From Dacryopinax spathularia (Eukaryota > Basidiomycota > Dacrymycetes > Dacrymycetales > Dacrymycetaceae): 64,000 bases of DNA. Under the pieces are notes generated by a model. The model was given only the letters and a program-made list of their open reading frames with translations. It did no database searches and was not told where the DNA came from. The stretch is taken from contig JBBPFI010000001.1 in NCBI GenBank assembly GCA_037974965.1, positions 992,001-1,056,000 of the forward strand, read 5' to 3'. Below are positions 33,558-45,351 of the stretch, piece by piece. How positions within the stretch are numbered: the first letter of the stretch is position 1; each line of letters starts with the position of its first letter. A program made the position numbers and the translations under genes.

Positions 33558-36500
33558 ATGGACGACAAACGGCCTCATTCCCTCTATGCGACCGACGCGG
33601 CGGTCGACGAGCTGCTCCAGCTCAAGACGTTTGAGGTAGACCCGTCTCAGTTTCAAACTCGTTGTCATCTGACTAGATGTATGCTAGGATCGATTCGATG
33701 TAAAGGAATTCGTGTCATCGCTCAGTGAGCGGTTGATTGCCCAGTCTAAAGAAGATGCTGGACGCAAGTATCTGTCCCATAACACTCTACATATATGCTG
33801 ACTCTTCGCAGCTTTCGATCCCAAGCCCTTCATCCGCACTTTCGAAGGGGCAGTCGATAAGCTCCTAGCCATTCGGCGCGACCTCCAGCAACAAACAGAA
33901 GGCATGAACGCCAGCGTGCGAGAAGCAGAGCGAGACTACTCGCGGCGGATGTCCGAGCTCAATTCGGGGTTCGAGTCGGTGGGAAAGTCGTTCTCGTCTA
34001 TGGAGACGAAGATCGGCGAGGTTGGAAGGACGGCGATTAGGATTGGAGAGCAGCTGGAGTCGATTCATCAGTCGAGACAGAGGGCACAGGCGGCGTATGA
34101 CTTGATTGATTACTACAATCAGTTTGCGAAAGGGGACGTGAGCAAGTTGGAGGCGCTTAGAAAGGAAAGAGGGAGGGAACGAGAAGGCCGAGCGAAGGTG
34201 GCGATCATATGTCGACGACTGAGCACGCTTGCGAAAGAAGTGGACATCCCTGGCGCTGAGAAGGTGTGTATGCCTTGATTTTCCACAAACAGTGATGTTA
34301 ACGATGTTCAGGCGAGAGAGAACATCGAAAGGTATTGCGAGAAGTTTGAAAAGGACGTCCTCCGGCTATTTGACCGATCATACCGGAAGGGTGAACCGAA
34401 AATGATGGCTGTGTGTCCGTTTGGCTGAACGTGTTCCATGTCTGACCGAACATCCAGCACTGTGCACAAATCCTCCTGGACTTCAACGGTGGCAACTCAT
34501 GCATACAAATCTACGTCAACCAGCACGATTTCTTCATCCACGGAGCATCGATCGAGCCGCCAGCTCTGGAGGCAGAAGAAGTGTACGTGCCCGTGTCATT
34601 TTCGTAACCCGGCCCGATTGACGTCGCCGCTAGATGGAGATCCATTTCATCCCCTATGTCGCCACCGCCTCGATCAGAGCCGTCGTTGTCATTATTGCTC
34701 CAGAAAATCAGAGATACGGTCTCGGAGGAAGTACAGATTGTACAAGCTGTCTTCCCGAACCCGATGCAGGTGCTCCAGGTGTTCTTACAGCGCGTCTTCG
34801 CCCAGTTGGTACGTGCCGCCGATAAATGCAATTCGGCTTGATCTGACGCTCTGCCAGATTCAAAGACAACTGGAGACACTCCTCGATCAAGCATCGAACC
34901 TCTCGTCCCTCGCCTTCCTGAGGATGCTCAAACTCTGTCACGCGCAAATCTCGCGCTTGGTAGAAGACCTCAAGGGCTATGACTTCTCATCGCCTTCCTC
35001 GGTTTTGGGTGCACTATCGACAACTGTGGTAGCTTCTGCCCCTGGGAGTCTGGGGACTGTACTGGAGACGGCTATGGAGGAGCTGTTCGTGCCTTATACG
35101 GAGGGGACACGATGGCTGGATAGGGAGTGCCGTAGTCTGGCGGAGCTCTATGCAGGGTTCTTGATCCGCTTCTCGCGGTATCATGTACGTACGAACGTAC
35201 CGTCCAGTGGCCTTGCTGATTCCTCTGCAGGCTCAGACGCATAAGACCGTCAAGACAGACGGCCTCATGAACCGCTTCATGAACCAGATCTCCACCTCCA
35301 CGTCAAGCGTGACTTCCAACGTCGCCAGCGCAGTGCAAGGAAATACCACAACCGCCCAAGCAGCAGCAGCGTTTATGAAAGTGACGGGGCTCGGCACGTC
35401 GGGCGGCAATTCTGCGGATAAGAGGCAGAGCGATGCTGTCATCGAAGATCCTGTGAGGGAGGAAGATGGACGGTTGACTATTGGTGCGGCGGAGACGATG
35501 CTCAAGTGGCATGCTGAGGCTGTTGGGCGTTGTCTGGAGTTATCGCCTAGCGCTGATGTGTGAGTCACAGTCATCCCCGTTAACCTCCCTGGTAGTATCG
35601 CTAACGATTCGGTAGCGGCAAGAATGCCTTCGCCCTCCTGCGCGTCATCTCCGAAACTCTCGGCCGTTCCTACATCGAGACTGCCATCGATAGCGCTATT
35701 TACACCCTGGAATCACGAGATCCCAAGCTCGAACCGGACCTCACACCGCTGCAGGTGGTCAAGACGATTGACTTTGTCTGCCATCTCTGGCAACAATATG
35801 TCAACACTGCGATTTTGCCGTTGGCAGGGTCGAATGTGACGGTTAGGAGGGAGATGGTTGTTTACAACAATAGTGTGATCAATCGAGTGGAGACGGCGGT
35901 CGACAGCCTTGTGCAAAGAGCGATTGATGGTGAAACTCATGCCTGTTCTGCCTAAGTCATGTACTGACACGCGGTTCAGTAACTCTTGCTTGGCTGGCTG
36001 CACAATTGGGCAAGCAAAAGCGGAATGACTTCCGCCCACGAAACGACGACATGACCTTCGCTCGCGCGAGCACTGAGCCCTGTACCCTGTGCTGCGACCT
36101 TCTAGTCAAGCTGAAGGACGTGGCCCGCGAAAGCTTAACAGGAAAGAACCAGGAAGTCTTCTTGACCGAGATCGGCGTCTCATTCCAGAGCATGCTGCTC
36201 GAGCACCTCAAGAAGTTCTCCGTCTCTGCGCTGGGCGGTCTGATGCTCACGAAGGACCTGGCGATGTACCAGGATGCGATGTCGAAGTACAACATTCCCA
36301 TCATCAACGAGCGGTTCGAGTTCATTCGCCAACTGGGAAACTTGTTCGTTGTCCAGCCTGCGACGCTGAAGTCGTACATCGCCGACTCGATCCTCAACCG
36401 AGTCGACCCGATCTTGCTCCGGCCGTACCTGGCACAGAGGAGCGACTGGGCGCAGATCAGTGCCGGATGGGAGGGGATGATGCCGCGCAGTGCTACCTCG

Positions 36501-36710
36501 ACGGAAGACGGAATCCTGAGCACCGCACAAGGGCTGCGTGGGCGTCTGGGTGCAGGGTTAGGGAGCATCATGCAGGAACTGGAGAGCTTTAGGATTTCGA
36601 TGGATGATGAGTATTCCCCTCCGCCACCGATGTCGGCGGATGCCACCCAGCAGGTGCGGACGAGCTACCCTAACCCCGCGCATACTATGTATACCATGAT
36701 GCGGCCATGA
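33558..36710 (+). CDS. SEC10: Exocyst complex component Sec10
   Basis: Sec10 is a subunit of the exocyst, which tethers secretory vesicles at the plasma membrane. Ten exons splice in phase, about 901 aa. Key blocks: FDPKPFIRTFEGAVDKLL, an N-terminal coiled coil (RRMSELNSGFESVGKSFSSM), ENIERYCEKFEKDVLRLFD, LLDFNGGNSCIQIYVNQHDF, IVQAVFPNPMQVLQVFLQRV and C-terminal EVFLTEIGVSFQSMLLEHL. Intron 2 (33764-33811) uses a GC donor (GCAAGT); only this choice gives the conserved AGPFDPKPF join. The intron at 34583-34633 is placed by phase, and residues around it are poorly conserved. The tail is Pro-rich. Confidence 0.93.
33764..33811 (+). other. GC-AG intron in SEC10
   Basis: This 48-nt intron begins GCAAGT and ends TTCGCAG. 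The GT two bases on would give the wrong phase for the FDPKPF block, while the GC donor gives a perfect join. GCAAGT is the best-matching form of the rare GC donor class. Confidence 0.7.
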
Positions 36711-36976
36711 GATACCCTTCCTTCGATGTATACATGTATTCATACTGTAATTTCACGAGAGCCTCCTCCTGCAAGGACGCGATCGCCGGCCTCCCCGGGC
36801 GTTCTTGATAGGGTCCAATCCCCGAAGCCGAATGACGCCGCGCAAATTTTGTTTCCGTGTGGGTGGTTACCGCCTTCGGAGCGTTTGACGGTGCACGCGA
36901 CAAATAGCGACTTTTGACAGTCATCAAAAGTCAGGCGATACCCTCTCCTCATCCCTCGACTACTTCTCGCTGGGTT

Positions 36977-39427
36977 ATGCCAGTTGCTGTTGCTACCAGC
37001 AGCAGTACTAGCAACATCAGCGCCATGATCGATCCTGTACATTCTCATACGCGCGGGCCGATGGCTCGTGCGGCCCATACGCTAGCGCCTCATCCAATGG
37101 AGCCACCGAGGAAGAAACCGCGACGATCAGCAACGGCGCCTGATCTTGCTGGTCTTGGATCTTCACCGAATGGCAAAGAGCCTGGGCTGAAAAGGAATGC
37201 GAGCTATCGGACGCATATGTATTTGACGTTCGTGAAGAACGCGCTTGCTGAGAGGCGGAAGGTGCGCTCTACACTTCAGAAGCGTCTGCTGCTGGCTCAT
37301 CATTGGAGCAGGGCCGAAACGAGCCATATGACGAACTTGTGATGCAGTTCTCCGCTGCCTCGAAGCAAGATTCACCGACATCCCTCGATCAGCTGCGGTC
37401 ATGGCTCGACGCACTTTCGCATGTCGTTTCCCAGCTCGACAAACTGTACGCTTTACTGGTCGATGCGGTGCTCAGCTTACCGTGGAGCACCGCGGATGAT
37501 CAGTTTGTCAAGAGCTATATCGCTTTTGTCGGGCTGCTCGTCAGTGCACGGCCAGAGTACCTGCACAACGTCCTAGAGAGGAATGTGAAGGGCTTCACCT
37601 ATAGTGCGTCTTACCCTCGTCCGGATGTCGTCACTTTCCTGAACATTCGCGGTAGATTCTGGCTTGAAAGCTGTCGAGAACCTATCTACCGATGGCGCCG
37701 CATCACCAATGACACGAGGAACAGTGTACGACCGACAGCATACCCTGACAGCCCATCTACTTTCCTTAATACCGACACTTCCAGCCGCAATCTTCCCCAT
37801 CTTGTCGAAACACTTCCCACATAAGCGCGAACCAAAACATGCCCAAGTCACATATATCCGAAATCTGCTCCGGATCAGCTCGTACTGTCCACAGCTATCT
37901 GGCCGAATACTTGCCCTCGTCATCGAACGGGCGGTTATGATTGATGTTGAGGTGCAAATTGCATATGAGGATCTTGAGGGTGCAGGAGGCGGAGATGCGG
38001 AGGGCGTGTTCGAGCTGGATCCGTTTGACCTTGTTGTCGGCGAGAACGCACCGGAAGAGGAGGAAGCAGATGAGGGCGAGGATGATGAGGAGATCGATTT
38101 GAGCGATATCTCGTCAGAAGGTGGACCGGAGCAAGATCTCGGCAAAGAGCAAGAGACAGCGGAGAGCGTCAAGCATGCGGCCATACATTCGATGGTCACG
38201 AAGCTGGATGCGATCCTCAAGCTACTGTTCCAGTACTTCGAACGAGTACGATACCCTGATCTGTTTGGCTCTCAGGCGGGTTCTGGCCGCTCAACACCGA
38301 CAACACCCGCAACCGAAGCTCCTGCTTTCCTCACCCCTGAAGCACGACAACGACTCCTCCGCGGCCAGTTCCTCCACCTTCTCAGTATCTTCGACCGCAC
38401 AATCCTCCCTACCTTCCGCACACGATATACCCAGTTCCTCCTCTTCTACTTTACATCCCTTGATGCCTCCTTCGCCGACCTCTTCCAAGGCCTGCTCCTT
38501 CAAAAAGCGCTCTTTGAAGCCGATACCACTGCTGTCGTCCGCCTTGCGAGCGTTAGCTACGTAGCTGGCTTCGTCAGCCGAGCGAACTGCGTCAACCGGG
38601 AAAACACACGCAGAGTCGTTAGCCTACTCTGCGAATTCCTGGGCCGAAGGCTCGATATCGAAGATGACGACCCGACAGACAGCAGAGGCGAAGCATTCTA
38701 CGCAATCACCCAAGCTATCATGGTCATCTTCTGCTTCCGCTGGCGCGACCTACAGGAAGGCGGTATCACCGAGGGCGCCTCCGATGCAGAGGACGAGGAA
38801 GTTCCATCGGCAGCTCGTGCGGGGATGTGGATGCCAGAGCTGAGCGTCATGCAGCGCGCCGTCACCTCCCCGCTCAACCCGCTCAAGTACTGCTTCAAGC
38901 ATGTCGTGCACCAGTTCGCGGCCGTGGCGAAACATACTAACTTCCTCTACTGCCACTCGATCATCGAGGCCAACCGAAGGTCAGCGATGCACGGGGACGA
39001 CAGCCCTGTCTCCGCTACCCCTACACGGACAGCTCCGAATCCGCATGCGCTGTCGAGGATCAACATCACCCAAGCCGCGCATCTGGACAGCTTCTTCCCC
39101 TTTGACCCTTATACCCTGCCCGCGACCGAAGGCTATATCGAGGGCCTGTACCGCACCTGGGCGCAGGCAAAGCCAGAGGGCTTCGACGACGAAGAGTCCG
39201 ACTCTGACGACGAAGACGAAGAGGACGAAGAGGAGCCGACGAGCGACCCAGCGGCTAAGTCGCGCCTCTTGGGTGCACTGTCTATGTCGGCGGGCTCGGC
39301 AGTCAGCAGCAGCTGGAAGTCGTCTAGCGCTAGTGAGGCAGAAGAGGCTGCGGAGGACTTGGGACGGTCTTTCGGTGGACTGAGTATTAGCCCTGTTCGG
39401 CAGTTTATGCCGCCACGATCAGAGTGA
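36977..39427 (+). CDS. RRN3: RNA polymerase I-specific initiation factor Rrn3
   Basis: Rrn3 (TIF-IA) bridges Pol I to the rDNA core factor and is the growth-regulated switch of rRNA synthesis. There are three exons (36977-37261, 37312-37603, 37656-39427), about 782 aa. After a basic disordered N-terminus come the HEAT-like helical repeats: YMTHMYLTF-type block near residue 75, NEPYDELV, DQFVKSYIAFVGLLVSARPEYL, then THPHKREP-like FPHKREPKHAQVTYIRNLLR and YTQFLLFYFTSLD. The C-terminal Cys-rich region reads LKYCFKHVVHQFAAVAKHTN and FFPFDPYTLPATEGYIEGLYRTW. An acidic linker near residue 330 and an acidic, Ser-rich tail flank the fold. The stop is 266 bp from the next promoter. Confidence 0.93.
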
Positions 39428-39699
39428 GGGGCTGTTCTTGTTGTATACTTTTCTTCTTTGGTAGATCATTTCTCGACTGTTGTATATTAGCACGTGATTA
39501 CCATCTTCGCAATATTCAAGACTCGCTCGTTCGCCTAATAATCGCGCATGATAAAGCTTGAGAGTTTTAGCGCTGGAGTTCACGCGTCGACGCAATGACA
39601 CTCCTGCCCCAGCGGGCACCCTGCACCCTGCATCGAGTACACCAATCGCGGGCAAAGTCTGGCAAGGAAACAATGGATTACTATCATCACATCATACAC

Positions 39700-40700
39700 T
39701 CAGTCTTCCATGCCCTCATTCAGCGCCTCCTTTGCCTTTGCATCTGCCTCGGCGAACAGGTCCTTCGGCACGGGCGCGTGCAGATAGTTCGACTCCGCAC
39801 CGACCCACGACAGCTCCAGCTCAAACTCCTTGTCTTTCGCATCGTCGTGGACGAGGTATATTCTGCAGCAAGAGTCAGACCCGAAGTAGTTCGAGATGGG
39901 GATGGATACGTACATCCGCGCTGCCTCGAATACCGCTTGCCGCGTGGTCATGTTTGCCAGATCAAGCTTCTCCAACTCGGTCTTCGCTAATTGGCGGCCC
40001 TTGCCAACAGCAGCACCATGGTATCCCTGAACATCGCGTCAGTGTATGTAACTATATACCCGCCGAAATTCACTCACGTAGAATACCCCACTCGGCTCAA
40101 CAACATACAACACAGGCCCGGTCTTGTCCACCGCAGCTAGCAACGCGCTAATGCCAAATGGCCGTACGGAGGAATAGAGGGTGTATGCCTGGACATATAG
40201 ACCCACTCGGTCGGCGAGCGCTTGGAGGGTTGGTGGAGCACGGTACAGGTCGCGGTAGTTCGCTGCTTCGTCTCTTGCCCGGTTGGCAAGGTGGCGACCA
40301 TCAGCGAGAAGCCCGGCCGTCGCCTAGTCATAGGGTGAGAAGGATACCCGGATATTGGTTAGGTCGAAGACATACCATGCCGATGTGACGATCTATTGTC
40401 TGTATGCGACGGTTCGACTCCGGGACAAGCAGCTTCGAATGCACCAGCTTCTCCACAGCTAGTACGACACCATCCTTGCACTTGAGACCAATGACAGTCC
40501 TATTCGCCGTTGAGATGCGTTTCACCACATGCTGCCTTGCGGACATACCCAGAGTTCTCCACCGCCTTCCCAGCATATTCAACCTGGAGAGCGCATAAGC
40601 CATGTTCACCAAGTTGCATTGAATAGCGCACCTGGAAGATCCTCCCATCTGGCGAGTATGTACTGGCAGAAAGATCGTATCCCGTGCCGATGGAGGTCAT
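39700..40700 (-). CDS. PRE10: 20S proteasome subunit alpha-7
   Basis: A non-catalytic outer-ring subunit of the 20S proteasome, homologous to yeast Pre10 and human PSMA3. The start exon (40632-40700) gives the alpha signature [19 protein letters not shown], spliced to [12 protein letters not shown]; exons are short (69 and 35 nt) at this end. Later blocks are [50 protein letters not shown], and [17 protein letters not shown]. The intron at about 39864-39914 has no stop and a length divisible by three, so simple ORF reading keeps it. Removing it restores the family's [20 protein letters not shown]. The C-terminus is acidic. Confidence 0.95.
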
Positions 40701-41074
40701 TTTAGTAGTCTACGGAGGAAGGAACGGGGGGATATGAGGAGAAGAGGTCGATGTATGCGTCTTGTGCACTTGGTAGTTCGCGACGCGCAAGCTACCGTCG
40801 ACTTCAGAGGACGCGCACGCAGCGGAGGCTTTTCGCCAGTTTGGGCATCAACAGCTTCTGACGCTGAAAGGTCGGCGAGTCGGTTGACTCTCTTCTTACT
40901 GTCTTCCTGGGTGGCAGACTGCATTTCACAGCGGTGAAGCTCTATCCTCGAACAATAACATCGCTAGAACTTCAGCAGGGGGCAATGTGGTCTGCTACTG
41001 AGCTGCCAAGACAGCTTCCCCAGCAGCCATTAATGGACCCCTGGGTTACGTAAGCCAAATTTCGATGTGCGACC
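40701..41074. promoter_or_regulatory. Divergent promoter, PRE10 / ADE1
   Basis: A 374-bp spacer. I looked for the proteasome control element GGTGGCAAA used by Rpn4 and found no exact copy. A small minus-strand frame at 40697-40924 is not convincing as a gene. Confidence 0.4.
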
Positions 41075-42220
41075 ATGACCACCATCACCATCACGACAAC
41101 CTCCTTCCCAGACCTTCCCCTCCTGAACAGAGGGAAGGTCCGCGACCTGTATGGCGTACCAGAAGCAGACGACCAGCTTCTTATGGTCGCTACTGACCGG
41201 ATATCTGCGTTTGACGTTGTCTTACCTGCTGTGAGTACGAGTCATACGCGAAAGTGAACGCCGAACTGATAATGGACGTAGGGCATCCCGGGCAAGGGGC
41301 AACTCCTTACCGCGCTCTCGTTGGAGTGGTTTAGGTTGACGAAGGATATCATCCCGAATCATCTTATTACCGCCGATGTCGACGCTATGCCGCCGTCTAT
41401 CCGAAAGCACGCCGATGTCCTACGGGGACGAGCAATGCTGGTTAAGAAGGCGCAGGTCGTACCGATAGAGGCGATCGTGAGAGCGTATCTATCTGGTGAG
41501 CCCGATGTATGCTATGCTGTACTTGTATGTCATTCTTACTATTGCGTTTAGGATCTGCTTGGAAGGAGTATAAGGCCAAAGGCTCGATCCACGGTATTGA
41601 GCTACCCAAGGGAATGGTGGAATCACAGAAGCTCCCGGACGTCCTCTTCACGCCTTCGACAAAGGCCGAAGCAGGAGAGCACGATATGAACATCCACCCC
41701 GACGAAGGTATGCGGTAATGCACACTCCTGTCGTCTCTGATTCTGACGTATTGTCCAAGCTGCCAAACTCATCGGACCCGAGCTGTGCGCTCTCATCTCC
41801 CAGAAGGCGATCGAGATCTTCAACTTCGCCTCCAAGCATGCTGCGGAAAGAGGGCTCATTCTCGCTGATACGAAGTTCGAGTTCGGTCTTCTTCCCGAGA
41901 CGCATGCTGGCCAACCGCTGCATGAGAGGCTGATCCTGGTCGACGAGGTTCTTACACCAGATTCTTCGAGGTTCTGGGAAGCGAAGGAGTACAAGCCTGG
42001 TCTGTCTCCTTCCCCACTATCGTGATACGTTGCTGACTCTTGGATAGGACAAGCGCAGACGTCGTTCGATAAGCAGTACTTGCGCGATTTCCTCCTGAAA
42101 CGGGAGAAGGAAGGCGTGCCTTACAACTCTGCGATCCCGGACGACGTAATCGAGGGCATCAGGGCGAAGTATGCTGAGGCGTTGCAGCGTCTTACTGGCC
42201 CTCCTACCGTGACGGCGTAG
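41075..42220 (+). CDS. ADE1: SAICAR synthetase
   Basis: Phosphoribosylaminoimidazole-succinocarboxamide synthase, purine synthesis, cytosolic. There are five exons (41075-41230, 41282-41495, 41552-41707, 41760-41999, 42048-42220), about 312 aa. The N-terminal nucleotide-binding lobe starts [15 protein letters not shown] and [32 protein letters not shown] is the SAICAR signature. [13 protein letters not shown] and [14 protein letters not shown] carry the conserved catalytic acidic residues. PSFDKQ-type [13 protein letters not shown] closes the fold. The start follows a Thr-rich leader of about ten residues before the conserved part. It is a stand-alone enzyme, not fused to AIR carboxylase as in animals. 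Confidence 0.97.
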
Positions 42221-42540
42221 AGGATCAGAGTCACTATGCTTACACGTGTCGGAATAGCGTATATGTTGCACTGTTTGTAGACAAGGAATTCAAAAATGAT
42301 TTTAGTGGAAAGTAAAGGGAGGTTGTCTGTGGAAAGTGCGATTGCCATCCCTGTACGGCCTCATGCATCCATGCCTATGCGTGAGAACGCCTAAGATACG
42401 GCCATACCGTAGTCTTGAGTAGTTCCTCGAGCAGACAAGAGACGATGAATCTGTTCATTACAGCTCGTCCAGCAAGGTACAAGTATTCGACGCCATAGCT
42501 GGATGCTACCCCTTTTTTTGTCATGCCATACACCCGCTCC
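42221..42540. other. Convergent spacer, ADE1 / MAPEG A
   Basis: A spacer of 320 bases shared by two 3' UTRs. It contains a T7 run near 42514. I see nothing else. Confidence 0.4.
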
Positions 42541-43161
42541 TTACAGGACATCGCGAACCATCTTGACTGAAGTCCAAGTGCCCAGCACGCCGAGTCCTGA
42601 AGGGGGTATTAGATCATGCTAAACCGAGAGATAGCACATATATACGTACCAAGCATGGCGATGCTCGAGAGCCATCCGCCATATGCATTGCGCTTAGACG
42701 GGTCGCCAGTGCTGTACCCGATGGTGTACAGGATACGACCCAGCACCCATGCGCCACAGCCAGCTGCAGCAGCGGTAGGATAGTACAGGCCAGCGAACAG
42801 TGTGCTGGAAACCTTCGTCAGGAATTGGCTCCTACCGCTGAGGCCGATTGGACGTACCTCAGAAGGACTACCGGAATGCTTTCAAGCGTGTTCTGATGCG
42901 CACGCTGGGCGCAGTTGAAGATCATCGCCTCCTTGCTCTTCTCCGCATCTGCTTTCTCGGCGTACAAGTATGGGTACTTGACGCCCGCCTTCTTCCGCTT
43001 CGAGGCGACATTGTTGACTTGGTATCCCAGCAGCCAGAAGGAAGACTGGGCGGCCACTGACATAAGGCGGTCAGCATGCCGCCGCGAAGGTCTTCAGAAG
43101 ACAGTTGCTACTCACAGATTACCCAAGGATAACGCTCCGGAAGGACGAGAGTGAGCGGCAT
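42541..43161 (-). CDS. MAPEG protein, MGST3-like, copy A
   Basis: A microsomal glutathione S-transferase/peroxidase-like membrane protein with four helices, of the MGST3 clade. There are four exons. The first (MPLTLVLPERYPWVI) is followed by AAQSSFWLLGYQVNNVASKR. The signature FNCAQRAHQNTLESIPVVLL is almost identical to the human MGST3 motif. Then come FAGLYYPTAAAAGCGAWVLG, YTIGYSTGDPSKRNA and a final GLGVLGTWTSVKMVRDVL. The third-exon acceptor is placed at the TTCCAG, which gives the join LLSTLFAG. Copy B lies in tandem upstream. Substrate and cellular role are unknown; oxylipin or peroxide metabolism is plausible for the family. Confidence 0.92.
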
Positions 43162-43685
43162 TGTTGTCAGGTTGTTGAGGTCAGACGGTGAGCACGCAAA
43201 GGGATGACAGAATGAGCTAATCCGGGGCCAAGCTCATCTGGGTTGAAATATATGTCCCCCAATCGAACTCCATGGTTCCTGCTAGAAACCGGAGGATGGA
43301 GGAGCAAGGCGGACGTGGCAGCTGCCGAGGCGAGTTTTGTTCCATGGTACGATGAATGACCGGGTAACGAACCCACGAAACGGAAGGCCAGGGTTCATTC
43401 GGTTATTGCCTAAGCCACATTACGTCACCAACCCAATCGAATCGGATGGAATCCGAAGGTCGATTTAGCTTCACAACCTCCTCCAGTGGATGGCGGATCT
43501 GTCGTGTGGACCAGTCACCGTCCTGTCACCAACGAGCAGCGTAGCGGTATCTGGTTGACATGTCTCAACGCTGTTTCAGACGCTATTGTTGCAAGTTCCG
43601 ACTTGGACCGACAATCCGTCGGCCTCTAGGAGAGAAGCTGAAAGCGCATCTATTCACGTCGAATCCTTCAAATCAAGGACACAGT
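43162..43685. other. Spacer between tandem MAPEG genes
   Basis: A spacer of 524 bases. A TATA-like ATATATTT element on the minus strand near 43245 lies about 85 bases before the start of copy A. No other gene is seen. Confidence 0.4.
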
Positions 43686-44360
43686 TTAGACTACTGTAGA
43701 GAACAATGCCCCTTTCGGCATCTCAAGCAGGAGCTTTCCCACCGCGGTAACGGAAGTGAGGATCAGACCTAAGACGTGTCAGCACTGCTGCCTGATTACA
43801 AGATGCGCAGATCTCACCGAACATCGCGATTGTGTGAGTCATCCCGCCGCGCTTGGTAGGATCGCCCTTAGAGTATTTGTATGTGTACAACGCACGTCCG
43901 AAGATCCAGGTAGCGAGAAACCCGCTCGCCACCAGGGGATACTTCAGACCGCCGACGAACGACCTAGACACATCGTGCGATCAGCCATGAACTTCCGCAC
44001 ACGGTAGGCAACATACAGGAGAAGCGCATAAGTGAGATTCTCAAGCGTGTTCTGGTGCGCACGCTGCGCGCAGTTGAACTTGTGAGCGGCTGGGTTCTTC
44101 TCGGCTTCAGCTTTGTCGGCGTACAGCTGAGGATATTTGACCCCGGAGGCGCGACGGTTCGAGCTGACATTCACGTATTGGTACTGCATTGATGTCAATA
44201 ACGGTACACACAAGCAAAAGAAGCTCGCTCACAATGTGGAGAAAGATAGTGCTTGTCGCCGTAGCTATAGCAGTCAGTCAGCTTATTCGCCAAGGAGCGG
44301 GAAAGCAAGGCGAGACATACCGATGACCAATGGGTACTGTTCGGGCAAGGTGATGGACAT
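43686..44360 (-). CDS. MAPEG protein, MGST3-like, copy B
   Basis: This is a tandem paralogue of the gene at 42541-43161. There are five exons. The first is MSITLPEQYPLVI, then TATSTIFLHI, then YQYVNVSSNRRASGVKYPQL with the signature FNCAQRAHQNTLENLTYALL. The remaining helices are SFVGGLKYPLVASGFLATWI and RALYTYKYSKGDPTKRGG, with a last exon LILTSVTAVGKLLLEMPKGA. It carries one more intron than copy A, in the first helix (after FLHI). A TATA box (44433-44442, minus strand) lies about 75 bases upstream of the ATG. Duplication followed by divergence is inferred from the shared order, orientation and motif. Confidence 0.92.
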
Positions 44361-45351
44361 ATCGTTGGTTTTCTTTCCTAGTCAAAGACGAAGGTATAGC
44401 TGAGCTATAGCCCTCCGACTGAATTTATCTGGCCTTATATACGTGTAGCATCGTAGATATTATCAACAGCACCAGTCGAAGGCCAACTTCGGATGTGACT
44501 CGGGGACCATCACTGCCGAGTCCTGTCCGCTCCGCAGAGCAAGGAGACGCGTAAGCAAGCTCCCACGGCGTAATTCATATTTGTCACAAGAGGGAGGTCG
44601 TTAGACAGCTATCAGAGTAATCGTCGTTTTGCAGTGAGAACATCGCCGAGATTGTTGACTTCTACGTCGAGGAACTGTACAGTTGTCGCCGGCGCGTCCC
44701 CGGTTGGGCGACGAAGTGGACGACGCGTGGGCCCATGCGTGGCGTTTTCAAGAAGAAACAGGGTTCGCGGAGCGTTTCCTGGAAACCACGACCACCTTTA
44801 ACTGTGAATCCTGAACTGTGGTTTCTTTGCCTGGGTTAACTATGATTTTATGACTCGTTGCTCTTGCGGACTCTTTGAGGCAGCACCAGACGGCATGGAG
44901 AGTTTTGCTTTTGGACCGCAAGCTACTCGCTAGTTCCATCCGGCACGTGATTGGACTTGATGTTTCTCAAGTTCTATCCGCAGAAGCTGGCGCCAATCAA
45001 TACATCTGAACGGCATGTCCTCTGCCGACGTGCAAATCCGCTTAGGTCTGCAACGGCGTGAAGATCTCGCAACAGCATCGATATCGATGTGGCATGCACA
45101 CTGAATCTGAGTCACTCAGGAGCTCGTCTGGTCTCCTGGCATGATCATGTCTCATTTTGCGTCTATCAGGAGAGGCCATACGGGGATACTACGGCGGCGC
45201 CCTCCGCACCACATACCACACCCCTGTCTTCGCATATAGAGGCGGTCCGCGCCTGCATTTCTGACGTGTCCTTCTTCTTCTGATCTCTCGCAGCCTGCAC
45301 CCCTCCAGACACGTCCACGGTGCTGCCTTTTTCCGATCGGACTCTGTCGCA
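44361..45351. other. Divergent spacer, MAPEG B / J-domain gene
   Basis: Nearly 1 kb with the MAPEG B TATA box at 44433-44442 and a CACGTG core at 44944-44949. ORFs here are short and lack conserved-looking sequence, so I call no gene. Confidence 0.4.

Noticed and set aside
40405-40425. GGTTCGACTCC resembling a tRNA B box
   Set aside because: It lies inside the coding sequence of the proteasome alpha-7 gene, which explains it fully.
16286-40700. A functional cluster of ubiquitin/proteasome genes (DDI1, DSC2, PRE10)
   Set aside because: They are far apart and interleaved with unrelated housekeeping genes on both strands, so chance proximity is the simpler reading.
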